A DNA stretch of 34,952 nt from an uncultured Lachnospiraceae bacterium (GCA_949740385.1 CATJJD010000203.1:1-34952); one strand, 5' to 3'; shown: positions 1 to 9,762, counted from the first letter of the stretch. The notes: generated from the sequence alone by a model not told the origin. Program-made: numbers and translations.

Positions 1-1580
1 CCAGCTTTGAGGCTTACCCTGGCATTCCGGTGTTTCACAGCCGGGATCTGGCCAACTGGGAGCAGATCGGCTATGCCATGACAAAGGAGAACGGCTTCCA
101 TGTGGAGGCCAACACCTACGCCGGAGGCGTGATGGCGCCGACCATCCGCTGGCACCGGGGAACCTTCTATATTATTAACTGCAATTTTGCGGACAGAGGC
201 AATTTCATTATCACTGCAAAGGACCCGGCAGGCCCCTGGTCTGCGCCCCACTGGCTGGACGATGTGCCGGGCATCGACGCATCCTTTTTCTTTGACGGGG
301 ACAAATGCTTCGTTATGGGAACCGGCGATGTGGTGAAGCATCCGGACGGCTCCTTCGAGCGGGGCATCTGGGCGGCGGAGTACGACATCGAGAATTTCCG
401 CCTCCTGGGCGAGCCAACGACAATCTGGGACAGCGCGCTGCGGAACGCAGCCTCCCCGGAGGCCCCGCACCTCTACAAAATCGGCGGTTACTACTATCTG
501 ATGATCGCAGAGGGCGGCACCGAGCACTACCACGCCGTCACCGTGGCCCGCAGCAAATCGGTGCTTGGCTGGTACGAGGGCAACCCGGCCAACCCGGTTA
601 TGACCCACCGGCACTTCGGCTTCGACTGCCCCATCGCAAACGTTGGGCACGCGGACTTCGTGGACACGCCGGAGGGAAACTGGTATGCGGTGATGCTGGC
701 ATCCCGCACCATTGAGGGCATCTACAAAAACCTGGGCCGGGAGACCTACATCTGCCCGGTGCTCTGGGAGCGTGACTGGCCCGTCTTTTCTCCGCGCACC
801 GGAAAGCTTGAGTGGGAATATCCGGCCGACGGCAGCCTGCCCTGGACGGAATATGAGCCGGAGCCGCCGCGGGACGGCTTTGACTCACAGGAGCTTCCGC
901 TGTACTGGAGCTTCTGGGGCACGCCCTACGACGATTTCTGGCGCATTGAGAACAGCCGCCTGTACTTAAAATGTCTGCCTCACGGCATCGCGGAGGATTT
1001 AAAGCCCTTTGGCGGTCCGAAGCAGACGGGGGACAGCATCAGCCTGCTTGGCCGCAGACAGCGGCAGATCAATTTCGACGCAGCGCTCTCCATGGAGTTT
1101 ACACCGGAAGGTGCGGAGGCGGCGGGATTTATCGTGCTGCAGGCAAGCAACCATCAGCTGAGAGTGGAGCGGGCCGTGGCCGGGGAGCCGTCGCTTCGGA
1201 CGGACAGCGTGTGGGACTGTCCCCGTCAGCCGGCGGGCACACAGGTGCTGCGCCTTGTGCTCTCCACCTGCGATTTTGACCTTATGCCTTTTATGCCGGG
1301 CTTTACGAGCAAAACGAACACCACGGTTCTCGCGGAGGTTCCATGGGACAGCCACACGACGATCATCCGTCTGCAGGCAGTCGGGGAGCACTACACCTTC
1401 ACATACGGCGCAGACGAGTCGCATCTTCTGCCGCTGGCGGAAGATGTGGACGGAAAACGGATCAATCCTGAGAAGGTCGGAGGCATGGTCGGCACCATGC
1501 TTGCCATGTTCGCCACCGGAAACCGGACGGAAAGCGAAAATGAGGCTGCCTTCGACTGGTTCGAATACCGGGAGAAGTAA
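1..1580 (+). CDS. Glycoside hydrolase family 43-like (beta-xylosidase/arabinofuranosidase type) with C-terminal beta-sandwich; 5' end outside window
   Basis: Frame is open from base 3 (SFEAYPGIPVFHSRDLANWEQIGYAM...), upstream of the called GTG at 30. GH43-like 'PVFHSRDLxNW', 'EAPHLYKIGGYYYLMIAEGGTEHYHAVTVARS'. Stop at 1578-1580. Confidence 0.88.
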   Translation, partial: SFEAYPGIPVFHSRDLANWEQIGYAMTKENGFHVEANTYAGGVMAPTIRWHRGTFYIINCNFADRGNFIITAKDPAGPWSAPHWLDDVPGIDASFFFDGDKCFVMGTGDVVKHPDGSFERGIWAAEYDIENFRLLGEPTTIWDSALRNAASPEAPHLYKIGGYYYLMIAEGGTEHYHAVTVARSKSVLGWYEGNPANPVMTHRHFGFDCPIANVGHADFVDTPEGNWYAVMLASRTIEGIYKNLGRETYICPVLWERDWPVFSPRTGKLEWEYPADGSLPWTEYEPEPPRDGFDSQELPLYWSFWGTPYDDFWRIENSRLYLKCLPHGIAEDLKPFGGPKQTGDSISLLGRRQRQINFDAALSMEFTPEGAEAAGFIVLQASNHQLRVERAVAGEPSLRTDSVWDCPRQPAGTQVLRLVLSTCDFDLMPFMPGFTSKTNTTVLAEVPWDSHTTIIRLQAVGEHYTFTYGADESHLLPLAEDVDGKRINPEKVGGMVGTMLAMFATGNRTESENEAAFDWFEYREK

Positions 1581-1582
1581 TT

Positions 1583-1639
1583 ATCATCCAACTCCATGTC
1601 ATAATTGTCCTATTTCTGTAATGATAATGTTGATAAAAT
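1583..1639 (+). promoter_or_regulatory. Candidate AraC-type operator plus promoter (copy A) upstream of binding-protein gene
   Basis: ATCATCCAACT (1583-1593) and ATTGTCCTATTTCTG (1604-1618) start 21 bp apart. Extended -10 TGATAAAAT with TAAAAT at 1634-1639. Same layout as 3300-3356. Confidence 0.5.
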
Positions 1640-1675
1640 GGACGCATCATATATAACAGAAAGGGGATTTACATT

Positions 1676-3217
1676 ATGAAAAAGATGGTTTCATTGCTTC
1701 TGACTCTCGGCATGACTGCCGGGCTGCTGGCCGGATGCGGCGGCGGCGCAGACGCCGGGAAGGACAATAACAATGCCACAGGCGGCACGCAAAGCGCAGA
1801 CGGAAGCGGCGCCTCGGACGGCGAAACTTACCACATGGTTATGGAGCTGATCACCTACGGCTTCGACGATCCGGATCTTCCGATGATCCAGGACGCGGTC
1901 AACGCGATTTCCGTTCCGGCGATCGGCGTGGAGGTTGAGTTCATGACCGTACCGATCGGTGAGATGGCTACCAGGCTCGGGCTTTTGGTATCCGGCAATC
2001 AGCAGATCGACCTGGTTGTGACCGGACTTCTGACTACTCCGGCAAATCTTGCGGCCGAGGGACTGATCCAGCCGATCACCCGGTACGTGGAAGACTCCGG
2101 GGATCTTATGAAGCTGGCGGACGGCATTATCGACGCGTGTAAGGTGAACGGGGAGATTTACTGCTATCCGGGCAGCACGGCATGCGGCGCGCAGGTTACG
2201 TTCTTCTACGACGCTGACCTGGCGGCGCAGTACAACATCCAGATGCCGGAGCAGCTGAAATCTGAGGCAGACTGGGAAGCGCTTCTCTCACAGGTTAAGG
2301 AGAGCGGCATGGAGCAGTACGGCGTTTCACTGGGCGACGGCAATGCCTGCGAGTTCGAGTGGATGGACTTCGATGCGCTCGGCGATACTGCTTACAACTC
2401 CTACGGCGTAATTATGGCTGACGGCGACGGCAGGACTGTCGAGAATATATATGCAACGGAAGCTTACAGGGCAAAATGCCGGATGCACCGCTCCTGGTAC
2501 GAGAAAGGCTACTGCGTTCCGGACTCCATCAGCAACGGCTATACAACACATGACACTATGGCACAGGGCGCGATCTTCGGCTTCGTCTCCAACGGCGGTG
2601 TCGGCATGAGCGCGGCTTACTGGAGCAAAATCACCGGAAAGAATATCGCCGGCATTCCGATGGAAGATATTACCACAACCGGCGACAATGTCATCAACTT
2701 CAGCTGGGGCGTTTCCTCCACCTGCGAGCAGCCGCAGAAGGTGATCGATTTCCTGGAGCTGCTCTACACTAACACAGAGCTGGCAAACATTATGAACTAC
2801 GGCATTGAGGGAACCCACTATGTGACACACGAGGGCAGTCAGATTATCAGCTACCCGGAGGGCGTGGATGCGACCACCTGCGGCTACGGCAATTTTGTGG
2901 GAACCTACGGCGACAGCTCTAAAATTTACCAGAGAGAGCCTCTGACCGACGAGTTTGTGGCAAATATCTCTGATTACATGTACCCGAACGCAACCCCGGC
3001 CGAATTCCTGGGCTACACCTTCGATCCGAGCAGCGTAACGACCGAAATCACTGCTGTTACTGCCGTAATCGGACAGTATGCGCCGGCATTGGAGTGCGGT
3101 ACGGTTGACCCTGACCAGATGATTCCGGAGTTCCTGGATGCATTAAATGCGGCAGGTATGGACAAAATCATCGCGGAAAACCAGGCGCAGCTTGACGCGT
3201 GGCTGGCTTCAAAATAA
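1676..3217 (+). CDS. Extracellular solute-binding lipoprotein, CUT1-type ABC importer
   Basis: Signal peptide with lipobox (LLAGC), Gly/Ala/Asp-rich linker, solute-binding protein-like body, followed by two permeases. Confidence 0.9.
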   Translation: MKKMVSLLLTLGMTAGLLAGCGGGADAGKDNNNATGGTQSADGSGASDGETYHMVMELITYGFDDPDLPMIQDAVNAISVPAIGVEVEFMTVPIGEMATRLGLLVSGNQQIDLVVTGLLTTPANLAAEGLIQPITRYVEDSGDLMKLADGIIDACKVNGEIYCYPGSTACGAQVTFFYDADLAAQYNIQMPEQLKSEADWEALLSQVKESGMEQYGVSLGDGNACEFEWMDFDALGDTAYNSYGVIMADGDGRTVENIYATEAYRAKCRMHRSWYEKGYCVPDSISNGYTTHDTMAQGAIFGFVSNGGVGMSAAYWSKITGKNIAGIPMEDITTTGDNVINFSWGVSSTCEQPQKVIDFLELLYTNTELANIMNYGIEGTHYVTHEGSQIISYPEGVDATTCGYGNFVGTYGDSSKIYQREPLTDEFVANISDYMYPNATPAEFLGYTFDPSSVTTEITAVTAVIGQYAPALECGTVDPDQMIPEFLDALNAAGMDKIIAENQAQLDAWLASK

Positions 3218-3248
3218 CTTATTTTCTTTATATCTTTTCTCTTATTGG

Positions 3249-3275
3249 GGGAAGTCCGCAGGGACTTCCCTTTTT
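3249..3275 (+). terminator. Rho-independent terminator/attenuator between binding protein and permeases
   Basis: GGGAAGTCC (3249-3257), loop GCAG, GGACTTCCC (3262-3270), then TTTTTG. Confidence 0.8.
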
Positions 3276-3299
3276 GTTGCGCAATTTTTGCAGGTCATT

Positions 3300-3356
3300 A
3301 TTGTCCAACTGTTCATCACTATTTTCCTATTTCTGCAAATGAGTCCCTGCTACACT
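3300..3356 (+). promoter_or_regulatory. Candidate AraC-type operator plus promoter (copy B) upstream of permease pair
   Basis: ATTGTCCAACT (3300-3310) and ATTTTCCTATTTCTG (3321-3335) start 21 bp apart. Extended -10 TGCTACACT with TACACT at 3351-3356. Confidence 0.5.
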
Positions 3357-3398
3357 GTAATCAGTCAATACTTACAGTCAAAATAAGGAGGGTTATTT

Positions 3399-4349
3399 AT
3401 GAAAGCAGCGCAGACATCCGCAAACGCGATGCAAAAAAAAGCCGGACGCGCAAACATGAAAAAATGGCTCCCACTGTTTATCATGGGACTGCCCGGATTT
3501 CTCTATCTGTTTATCAACAACTACATGCCGCTGTACGGGCTCGTAATCGCCTTCAAAAAGTACAACTACAAGCTGGGTATTTCCGGGAGCCCCTGGGCGG
3601 GACTTTCCAACTTCGAGTATCTGTTTAAAACAAAGGATGCCTGGATTATCACAAGAAACACGCTGGCATACAACCTTGTATTTATCGCATTAGACGCGGT
3701 GCTCTGTGTCGCTCTCGCGATCTTTCTGAACGAGGTACGGAAAAAGACTACGAAAAAGTTCTATCAAACCGTAATTCTTCTTCCTTACCTTATGTCTCTT
3801 GTTGTGGTTTCCTACCTGGCCTACGCCTTTCTCGGGGACCGCACCGGACTGATCAACAGCGTACTGAATGCAGTCGGACTTGAGAGCGTCCAGTTTTACT
3901 CGAATAAGTCCTACTGGCCCTTCATCCTCACCTTTGTGCGGATGTGGCGGGGCATCGGCTACGGAACCATCATCTATCTGTCCACACTGGTGGGCTTCGG
4001 CGACACCTGGTACGAGGCGGCGGAGCTGGACGGCGCAACCAAATGGCAGCAGATTAAATTTATTACGCTGCCGCTTTTAAAGCCGACCATCATTATGCTG
4101 ACAACCCTGTCAATGGGAAATATTTTCCGCTCCGACTTCGGCCTGTTCTATCAGGTTCCGAGAAACCAGGGCCTTCTGTACGCGGCCACCGACACCATCG
4201 ACACCTACGTGTTCCGCGCACTGCTCCAGAACGGCAACATCGGCCTGTCCTCCGCGGCGGCGTTTTACCAGTCCATCGTCTGCCTCATCACGATTCTGGT
4301 ATTCAACGGTATTATCCGCAGGGTCAGCAAAGAGAACGCATTATTCTAA
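3399..4349 (+). CDS. CUT1 sugar ABC transporter permease (LplB-type)
   Basis: Multiple TM segments and EAA-like loop 'YEAAELDGATKWQQIKFITLPLLKPTI'. Confidence 0.93.
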   Translation: MKAAQTSANAMQKKAGRANMKKWLPLFIMGLPGFLYLFINNYMPLYGLVIAFKKYNYKLGISGSPWAGLSNFEYLFKTKDAWIITRNTLAYNLVFIALDAVLCVALAIFLNEVRKKTTKKFYQTVILLPYLMSLVVVSYLAYAFLGDRTGLINSVLNAVGLESVQFYSNKSYWPFILTFVRMWRGIGYGTIIYLSTLVGFGDTWYEAAELDGATKWQQIKFITLPLLKPTIIMLTTLSMGNIFRSDFGLFYQVPRNQGLLYAATDTIDTYVFRALLQNGNIGLSSAAAFYQSIVCLITILVFNGIIRRVSKENALF

Positions 4350-4361
4350 GGGGGTGTATGT

Positions 4362-5228
4362 ATGAGAGGACATAAAAAATTTCTTGCACTGTCGCACGCA
4401 GTACTGATTCTGGTATCCATACTGGCTATCCTTCCGTTCTGGCTGCTCATTATGGCATCCTTCACGGAGGAGAGCTGCGCGGTAAAGCACGGATACTCCC
4501 TCCTTCCGAAGGAGTGGTCCCTTGCGGCCTACCAGTATCTGGCAGACAAATGGCAGCTCTTCGGCAAGGGCTACCTGATCACAATTGTCGTCACCGTCGC
4601 AGGCGTGTGCGTCTGCGTCCTGATCACGCTCATGTTCAGCTATATGCTCTCCCGGCCGGGGCTTCCGGGCAGAAAGCTCCTGACCTTCTACGTGATCTTT
4701 ACGATGCTGTTCAACGGAGGTCTTGTTTCTACTTATATTATGTACTCACAGACCTTCCATATTAAAAATACGCTGTTTGCGCTGATTATTCCAAATCTGC
4801 TCACAAATGCCTTTTACATAACGATGGTGCGGAATTATTTTACAGGCAGCATCCCGCAGGAGCTTCTGGAGGCCGCAAGAATCGACGGCTGCTCGGAGTT
4901 CGGCATATTTTTCAAAGTGGCGCTGCCCCTCTCGAAGCCGATTATCGCCACCCTTGGGCTTCTCGTTGGCGTCAACTACTGGAACGACTGGCAGAACGGT
5001 ATGTACTATCTGGACGATTCCAGTCTCTACGGAATCCAGAATATCTTAAACGCCATCAACGAGAACAGCAAGTACCTGATGCAGGGCGGCGGAAGCGGCA
5101 CGGTGATGCCGACGGAGACGGTCCGCATGGCGGCTGCCATCCTTGGAATACTGCCGATTCTGATTGTATACCCGTTCTTCCAGGATTACTTCGTCAAGGG
5201 TATCACGATGGGCGCCGTCAAGGGATAA
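4362..5228 (+). CDS. CUT1 sugar ABC transporter permease (YtcP/LplC-type)
   Basis: EAA-like loop 'LLEAARIDGCSEFGIFFKVALPLSKPIIATL' and C-terminal 'PFFQDYFVKGITMGAVKG'. Confidence 0.93.
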   Translation: MRGHKKFLALSHAVLILVSILAILPFWLLIMASFTEESCAVKHGYSLLPKEWSLAAYQYLADKWQLFGKGYLITIVVTVAGVCVCVLITLMFSYMLSRPGLPGRKLLTFYVIFTMLFNGGLVSTYIMYSQTFHIKNTLFALIIPNLLTNAFYITMVRNYFTGSIPQELLEAARIDGCSEFGIFFKVALPLSKPIIATLGLLVGVNYWNDWQNGMYYLDDSSLYGIQNILNAINENSKYLMQGGGSGTVMPTETVRMAAAILGILPILIVYPFFQDYFVKGITMGAVKG

Positions 5229-5255
5229 TTATTAAGTTATCATTTAATTAATCAC

Positions 5256-6107
5256 TCACAGGCCGTGAGCGAACTGCTGCGGCGTCATATGCTCCGTCTT
5301 TTTGAATACGGAGCAGAAATAGCTCGGGGAGTCGAAGCCGCACAGGCGGGCGATCTCCCCGACCTTCTTTTCCGGGTGAGAGAGAAGCAGCACCTTCGAC
5401 TCCGCCACCCGCGTCTGGGTCAGGTGCTCCAAAACAGTCGATCCGGTATATTTTTTAAAAATATGGCACAGATACTCCTTCGAGAGTCCCGCCGCCTCCG
5501 CGATCTCCGCAAGGCCGATGCTCTCGGAATAGTGGTCCTGCATAAAACAGACCGCGGTGTGGATTTTTTCATTCTGAGGCTGGTATTTGCCGGCGCGGGT
5601 GAGGCTGATTTCCTGCGACAGCTCCGCAAGCAGCTGGTAGAGAAGGGCGGACAGCTCAATGTGCCCGTTGATCCCGTGGGCCTCGTATATCTCCCTCAGC
5701 CGATCCCAGTATGCCAGAATATGTTCCGGGTCGGACAGCCGGTACACGCCCGCCGCGTCCAGCCCGAACTGATGGGTGATCTCCTTCACAAGCGCTCCCC
5801 CGCAGCAGAGAAAATTGATGTACCAGTCCTCCCCGTTGTCGTAATAGATACTTGCAACTCCCGGCGGGAGCAGCATCCCGCTCCCCGGCGTCACCAGATA
5901 GGTTTTATCCCCCACAAACAGCCTGCCGCTCCCTTTCGTGCACTGAATCCACTGCCAGAAGTCCATGCCGTCAGGGCGGTCGATCGGCTCCTGCAGATGC
6001 CCGATTCCAAAACCGTCGAGAGCCAGCGGAAGATTCGGGTAGATTCTGGAATGTCCCGCAAAATTCAGCCGGTCGGAATCAGCGGTCTTCTTTTTTGCTT
6101 CTGCCAT
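5256..6107 (-). CDS. AraC family transcriptional regulator with N-terminal cupin-like sensor
   Basis: C-terminal two-HTH AraC domain 'IGLAEIAEAAGLSKEYLCHIFKKYTG...EIARLCGFDSPSYFCSVFKKTEHMTPQQF'. Confidence 0.93.
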   Translation of the reverse strand: MAEAKKKTADSDRLNFAGHSRIYPNLPLALDGFGIGHLQEPIDRPDGMDFWQWIQCTKGSGRLFVGDKTYLVTPGSGMLLPPGVASIYYDNGEDWYINFLCCGGALVKEITHQFGLDAAGVYRLSDPEHILAYWDRLREIYEAHGINGHIELSALLYQLLAELSQEISLTRAGKYQPQNEKIHTAVCFMQDHYSESIGLAEIAEAAGLSKEYLCHIFKKYTGSTVLEHLTQTRVAESKVLLLSHPEKKVGEIARLCGFDSPSYFCSVFKKTEHMTPQQFAHGL

Positions 6108-6118
6108 ATTATCACCTT

Positions 6119-6199
6119 AATATTTTAATATACAATCTTAATAATCAACGATTTACTTACATTTGCGCTCCTGATATGATATTAATATATTAAAATATT
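6119..6199. repeat. Perfect 14-bp inverted repeat flanking the araC/esterase divergent promoter
   Basis: AATATTTTAATATA (6119-6132) and its exact reverse complement TATATTAAAATATT (6186-6199). Confidence 0.6.
6152..6180 (+). promoter_or_regulatory. Sigma70-type promoter for the esterase/GH3 genes
   Basis: TTTACT (6152-6157), 17 bp, TATGAT (6175-6180); strong RBS AAGGAGG before the ATG at 6231. Confidence 0.6.
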
Positions 6200-6230
6200 T
6201 CAGAAAAAATTTCAAGGAGGAACATTTGCC

Positions 6231-7169
6231 ATGCAGACTCAGACAATTCAGCTCTACGAAAACCGCACTGACGTGACGCTCACCGCCTACATACTCGACG
6301 ACTCCCGCGAGATGCTAAACGGCAGAAAACGGCCGGCGATCCTCGTCTGCCCCGGCGGCGCTTACGTGTTCTGCTCCGACCGGGAGGCGGAGCCGGTGGC
6401 GCTTCGGTTTGCGGCCATGGGCTACCACGCCTTCGTGCTGCGCTACTCTGTCTACAACAAGGGGGTTATGGTCGATCCCCGGGGCGAGCTTCCGGTTGAC
6501 CCGGACAGCCAGTACCCGAACGCCATGTGCGACGCTGCGGCGGCCATGCTCTGTATCCGGGACCACAGCGAGGACTGGCTCGTGGACACCGACCGGATCT
6601 TCTTAAGCGGTTACTCCGCGGGAGCCCACAACGCAGCCATGTTCTGTACCCACTGGAACGATCCGCTGATCCGGGAGCGCTTCGGCCGCCCGTCGTCCGA
6701 CTTCAGGCCTGCCGGCGCGGTGCTCGGATACGGCTACTACGACTGGGGCAGACTGCGTGAGGTCTCATCCCGGGACGAGATGGCCCGCATGATGGGCGAG
6801 GGCGTGGACATGTCCTACTTCGGAACGAGAAATCCTTCCAGGGAACAGTTTATTACCGCAAGTCCGGCGCTTGCCGTGACAGCTGACACGCCGCCGATGT
6901 TTCTCTGGACCACCTGCGGAGACCGCACGCTGCCCAGCGAGCAGTCCATGCTGATGGGATGCGCGCTGGCCAGGGCAGGCATTCCTTACGAGCTGCACAT
7001 TTTCGAGTCCGGCGACCACGGTCTCTCCCTGGCCGATCAGGCGTCCGCCGGAAATCCGGAGCAGATCAACGAGGATGTGGCGAACTGGATTCCTCTGGCC
7101 CAGCGCTGGCTCACAAGACATTTCCCGCTGGACGTCCCGACCGAAGTCGGCGGCAATCCCTTTGCGTAG
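6231..7169 (+). CDS. Alpha/beta hydrolase, acetyl-xylan-esterase-like
   Basis: 'AILVCPGGAYVFCSDREAEPVALRF', nucleophile elbow 'LSGYSAGAHNA', C-terminal 'FESGDHGLSL'. Confidence 0.88.
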   Translation: MQTQTIQLYENRTDVTLTAYILDDSREMLNGRKRPAILVCPGGAYVFCSDREAEPVALRFAAMGYHAFVLRYSVYNKGVMVDPRGELPVDPDSQYPNAMCDAAAAMLCIRDHSEDWLVDTDRIFLSGYSAGAHNAAMFCTHWNDPLIRERFGRPSSDFRPAGAVLGYGYYDWGRLREVSSRDEMARMMGEGVDMSYFGTRNPSREQFITASPALAVTADTPPMFLWTTCGDRTLPSEQSMLMGCALARAGIPYELHIFESGDHGLSLADQASAGNPEQINEDVANWIPLAQRWLTRHFPLDVPTEVGGNPFA

Positions 7170-7247
7170 CGCAGGGTGCGGCGAAGCTCATACCGGCGGA
7201 AATTTTGTCCGCAGTCCATACAACTACAACTATAGCAAGGAGAAATT

Positions 7248-9467
7248 ATGTCAGGATTTAACTTAACAGAAGCACAGAAGAAGCAGATTACAGACCTGCT
7301 TGCACAGATGACCGTGGAGGAGAAGGTCGGACAGATGCACCAGCTCTCCCCGTCCATTGTGGGCGGCTTCGACGTGTCCTTCGAGGAGCTGATCGAGATG
7401 GTGACCGACGGGCGCATCTCCAACGAGGAATTCGGGCGGATCATGGCAAACGCCGAGCGGGATTTCCACGAGGACGACATCCGGGCGGGCCGCGTCGGCT
7501 CCTACCTGCTTAACGACCCGAAGAAGGCCAACGAGCTGCAGCGCATCGCTGTGGAGGAGACGAGGCTTGGCATTCCCCTCATCTACGGCTTTGACGTGAT
7601 CCACGGTTTCCGCACCACCTTCCCGATTCCCCTCGCGGAGGCCTGCAGCTGGAACGAAGAGGTGTTTGAGGCATCCGCGGAGGTTGCGGCCCGGGAGGCC
7701 AGCGCCCACGGCATCAACTGGACCTTCGCCCCGATGCTGGACATCGCGAGGGATGCCCGCTGGGGCCGCATCAGCGAGTCCGCCGGCGAAGACCCGCATC
7801 TCGGCAGCGTCTACGCGAGGGCGAAGGTGCGCGGTTTCCAGGGGAAAAATCCGGCGGACCGGGAGCGCATCGCCACTACAATCAAGCATTTCGTCGCCTA
7901 CGGCGCGGCAGAAGCCGGCCAGGACTACAATACCGTCTCCATGGCAAAATCCATGCTGCACAACAGCTACCTTCCTCCGGTGAAAGCGGCGGTCGAGGAG
8001 GGCGCCATGACGGTTATGGCGGCGTTCAACGATTACAACGGCGTGCCCTGCACCGTCAACTCCTGGCTGCTGCGGGATGTTTTAAAGGAGAGCTACGGCT
8101 TTGAGGGCTTCGTGGTCAGCGACGCAAACGCCATCCGGGAGTGCGTCAGCCACGGCATCGCCGAAGATCTGGCGGACGCGTCCCGCAAAGCCGTAAACGC
8201 CGGGATGGACATGGATATGGGCTCCGGCACATATTCGGCCCACCTGGCACAGCAGGCCGCAGACGGCGAAGTATCTGCCGAGGTGCTTGACGAAGCGGTC
8301 CGCCGGATTCTCACCGTAAAGATGGCTCTCGGGCTGTTCGATCATCCTTACGTGGAGGAGGAGCGCATGGCGAGATACGACGGAGAGCTCGACAAAAAAC
8401 ACCGCGATATCGCATTGGACGCGGCAAAACGCTCCATTGTACTGCTGAAAAATGACGGAATTCTTCCTATTGAAAAGGAGCAGAAAATAGCGCTGCTGGG
8501 CGCTCTCGCAGACGACGGCGAAAACTGTCTCGGCGCCTGGAACGCCGACGGGCGCGGCAGCGACTGCGTAACCGTAAAGGCGGGACTGGAACGCGCGGGC
8601 ATTTCCGTCACTTATGCCGCCTGCTGCGATACAACATCCGGGCTGAACCGGCAGGAGCTTGACGGCGCGGTAAAGGACGCCGATGTTATCATTGCCGTGG
8701 TCGGTGAGACCAACGCCATGAGCGGCGAGGCCAGCTCCCGGGCGGACATCACGCTTCCGGGACACCAGAGAGAGCTTCTGGAGGCGGCCCTTGCCACCGG
8801 AAAGCCGGTGGTGGCCCTGCTGATGAACGGGCGTCCCCTGGCGCTGCAGTGGGAGCAGGAGCATGTTCCCGCCATTCTGGAGTGCTGGCAGCTGGGTGTC
8901 ACCCACGGGGACGCGGCAGCCGCCGTGCTGCTCGGCGAATACAACCCGAGCGGCAGACTCTGTGCCACCTTCCCGGCCATGACCGGACAGTGCCCGCGCT
9001 ACTACAATCATCCGAACACCGGAAGGCCGGGCAGCAAGAGCAAGTTTACCTCCCGCTATCTGGACGCTCCGCTTGAGCCGCTGTATCCCTTCGGATATGG
9101 TCTGAGCTACGCCAATTACTTATATTCCGATTTAACTGTCGAAGAATCCGGTGAAAGTTTCCGGGTATCTGTGTCCGTCGCAAATACAGGAGACCGCGCC
9201 GGGGAGGAGACGGTGCAGCTCTACATCCGCGATGTGGCCGGCTCCATCGTCCGCCCGGTAAAGGAGCTCAAGGCGTTCAAAAAAGTGACGCTTGCTCCGG
9301 GGGAGACAAAACAGGTTACACTGACACTGAACAAAACCGACATGGGCTTCTACAATGACGACATGGAGTACTGCAGAGAGGACGGCAGCTTTCTCTTCTA
9401 TGTCGGCGGCAACAGCAGAGACTGTCTGGAGGCCGAACGCAAAGTCGTGTTCTCCCAGAACGTTTAA
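7248..9467 (+). CDS. Glycoside hydrolase family 3 beta-glucosidase/xylosidase-like (BglX-type, with fibronectin III-like C-terminus)
   Basis: 'IPLIYGFDVIHGFRTTFPIPLAEACSWN', 'TIKHFVAYGAAEAGQDYN', nucleophile region 'GFVVSDANAIRE', C-terminal 'NTGDRAGEETVQLYIRD'. Confidence 0.95.
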   Translation: MSGFNLTEAQKKQITDLLAQMTVEEKVGQMHQLSPSIVGGFDVSFEELIEMVTDGRISNEEFGRIMANAERDFHEDDIRAGRVGSYLLNDPKKANELQRIAVEETRLGIPLIYGFDVIHGFRTTFPIPLAEACSWNEEVFEASAEVAAREASAHGINWTFAPMLDIARDARWGRISESAGEDPHLGSVYARAKVRGFQGKNPADRERIATTIKHFVAYGAAEAGQDYNTVSMAKSMLHNSYLPPVKAAVEEGAMTVMAAFNDYNGVPCTVNSWLLRDVLKESYGFEGFVVSDANAIRECVSHGIAEDLADASRKAVNAGMDMDMGSGTYSAHLAQQAADGEVSAEVLDEAVRRILTVKMALGLFDHPYVEEERMARYDGELDKKHRDIALDAAKRSIVLLKNDGILPIEKEQKIALLGALADDGENCLGAWNADGRGSDCVTVKAGLERAGISVTYAACCDTTSGLNRQELDGAVKDADVIIAVVGETNAMSGEASSRADITLPGHQRELLEAALATGKPVVALLMNGRPLALQWEQEHVPAILECWQLGVTHGDAAAAVLLGEYNPSGRLCATFPAMTGQCPRYYNHPNTGRPGSKSKFTSRYLDAPLEPLYPFGYGLSYANYLYSDLTVEESGESFRVSVSVANTGDRAGEETVQLYIRDVAGSIVRPVKELKAFKKVTLAPGETKQVTLTLNKTDMGFYNDDMEYCREDGSFLFYVGGNSRDCLEAERKVVFSQNV

Positions 9468-9478
9468 TATCTTTTCAC

Positions 9479-9506
9479 AGAGCGGCCGTTCGCATGCGGC
9501 CGCTCT
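9479..9506 (+). terminator. Hairpin downstream of GH3 (weak U tract)
   Basis: AGAGCGGCCG (9479-9488), 8-nt loop, CGGCCGCTCT (9497-9506). Confidence 0.55.
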
Positions 9507-9536
9507 TATCACAAAAGCTGTCATAAAGAAATAGAT

Positions 9537-9701
9537 CATCCCTTTCACATCAAACCGGATGCGCGTACACAGACTACCGGCGTAATTCTTTGCGATCAGG
9601 CAAAAATGCTGGATATTGGCGCAAAAAATACTCAGTTCCGTGAGAAATGTCCAAAAGATATCTTAAGGAAAGCAAAAGAACTGATTCTGTTTTTTCTGTA
9701 A
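9537..9701 (+). pseudogene. MazF/PemK-family toxin C-terminal remnant
   Basis: Frame reads HPFHIKPDARTQTTGVILCDQAKMLDIGAKNTQFREKCPKDILRKAKELILFFL*, resembling the C-terminal half of MazF/PemK toxins. No N-terminal half, start codon/RBS or antitoxin found. Confidence 0.6.
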
Positions 9702-9722
9702 TCCCGCATTCACTCCGAGCAA

Positions 9723-9762
9723 AAGCCCTTGACCGCCCCCCTGCGGCCAAGGGCTTATTTTT
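9723..9762 (+). terminator. Rho-independent terminator
   Basis: AAGCCCTTG-a-CCGC (9723-9736) / GCGG-c-CAAGGGCTT (9743-9756) with one internal mismatch, then ATTTTTGG. Confidence 0.7.

Noticed and set aside
5265-6128. 287-aa + strand ORF
   Set aside because: Mirror of the AraC regulator, which has a clear HTH.
8082-9011. 309-aa antisense ORF
   Set aside because: Entirely inside the GH3 gene with no supporting motifs.
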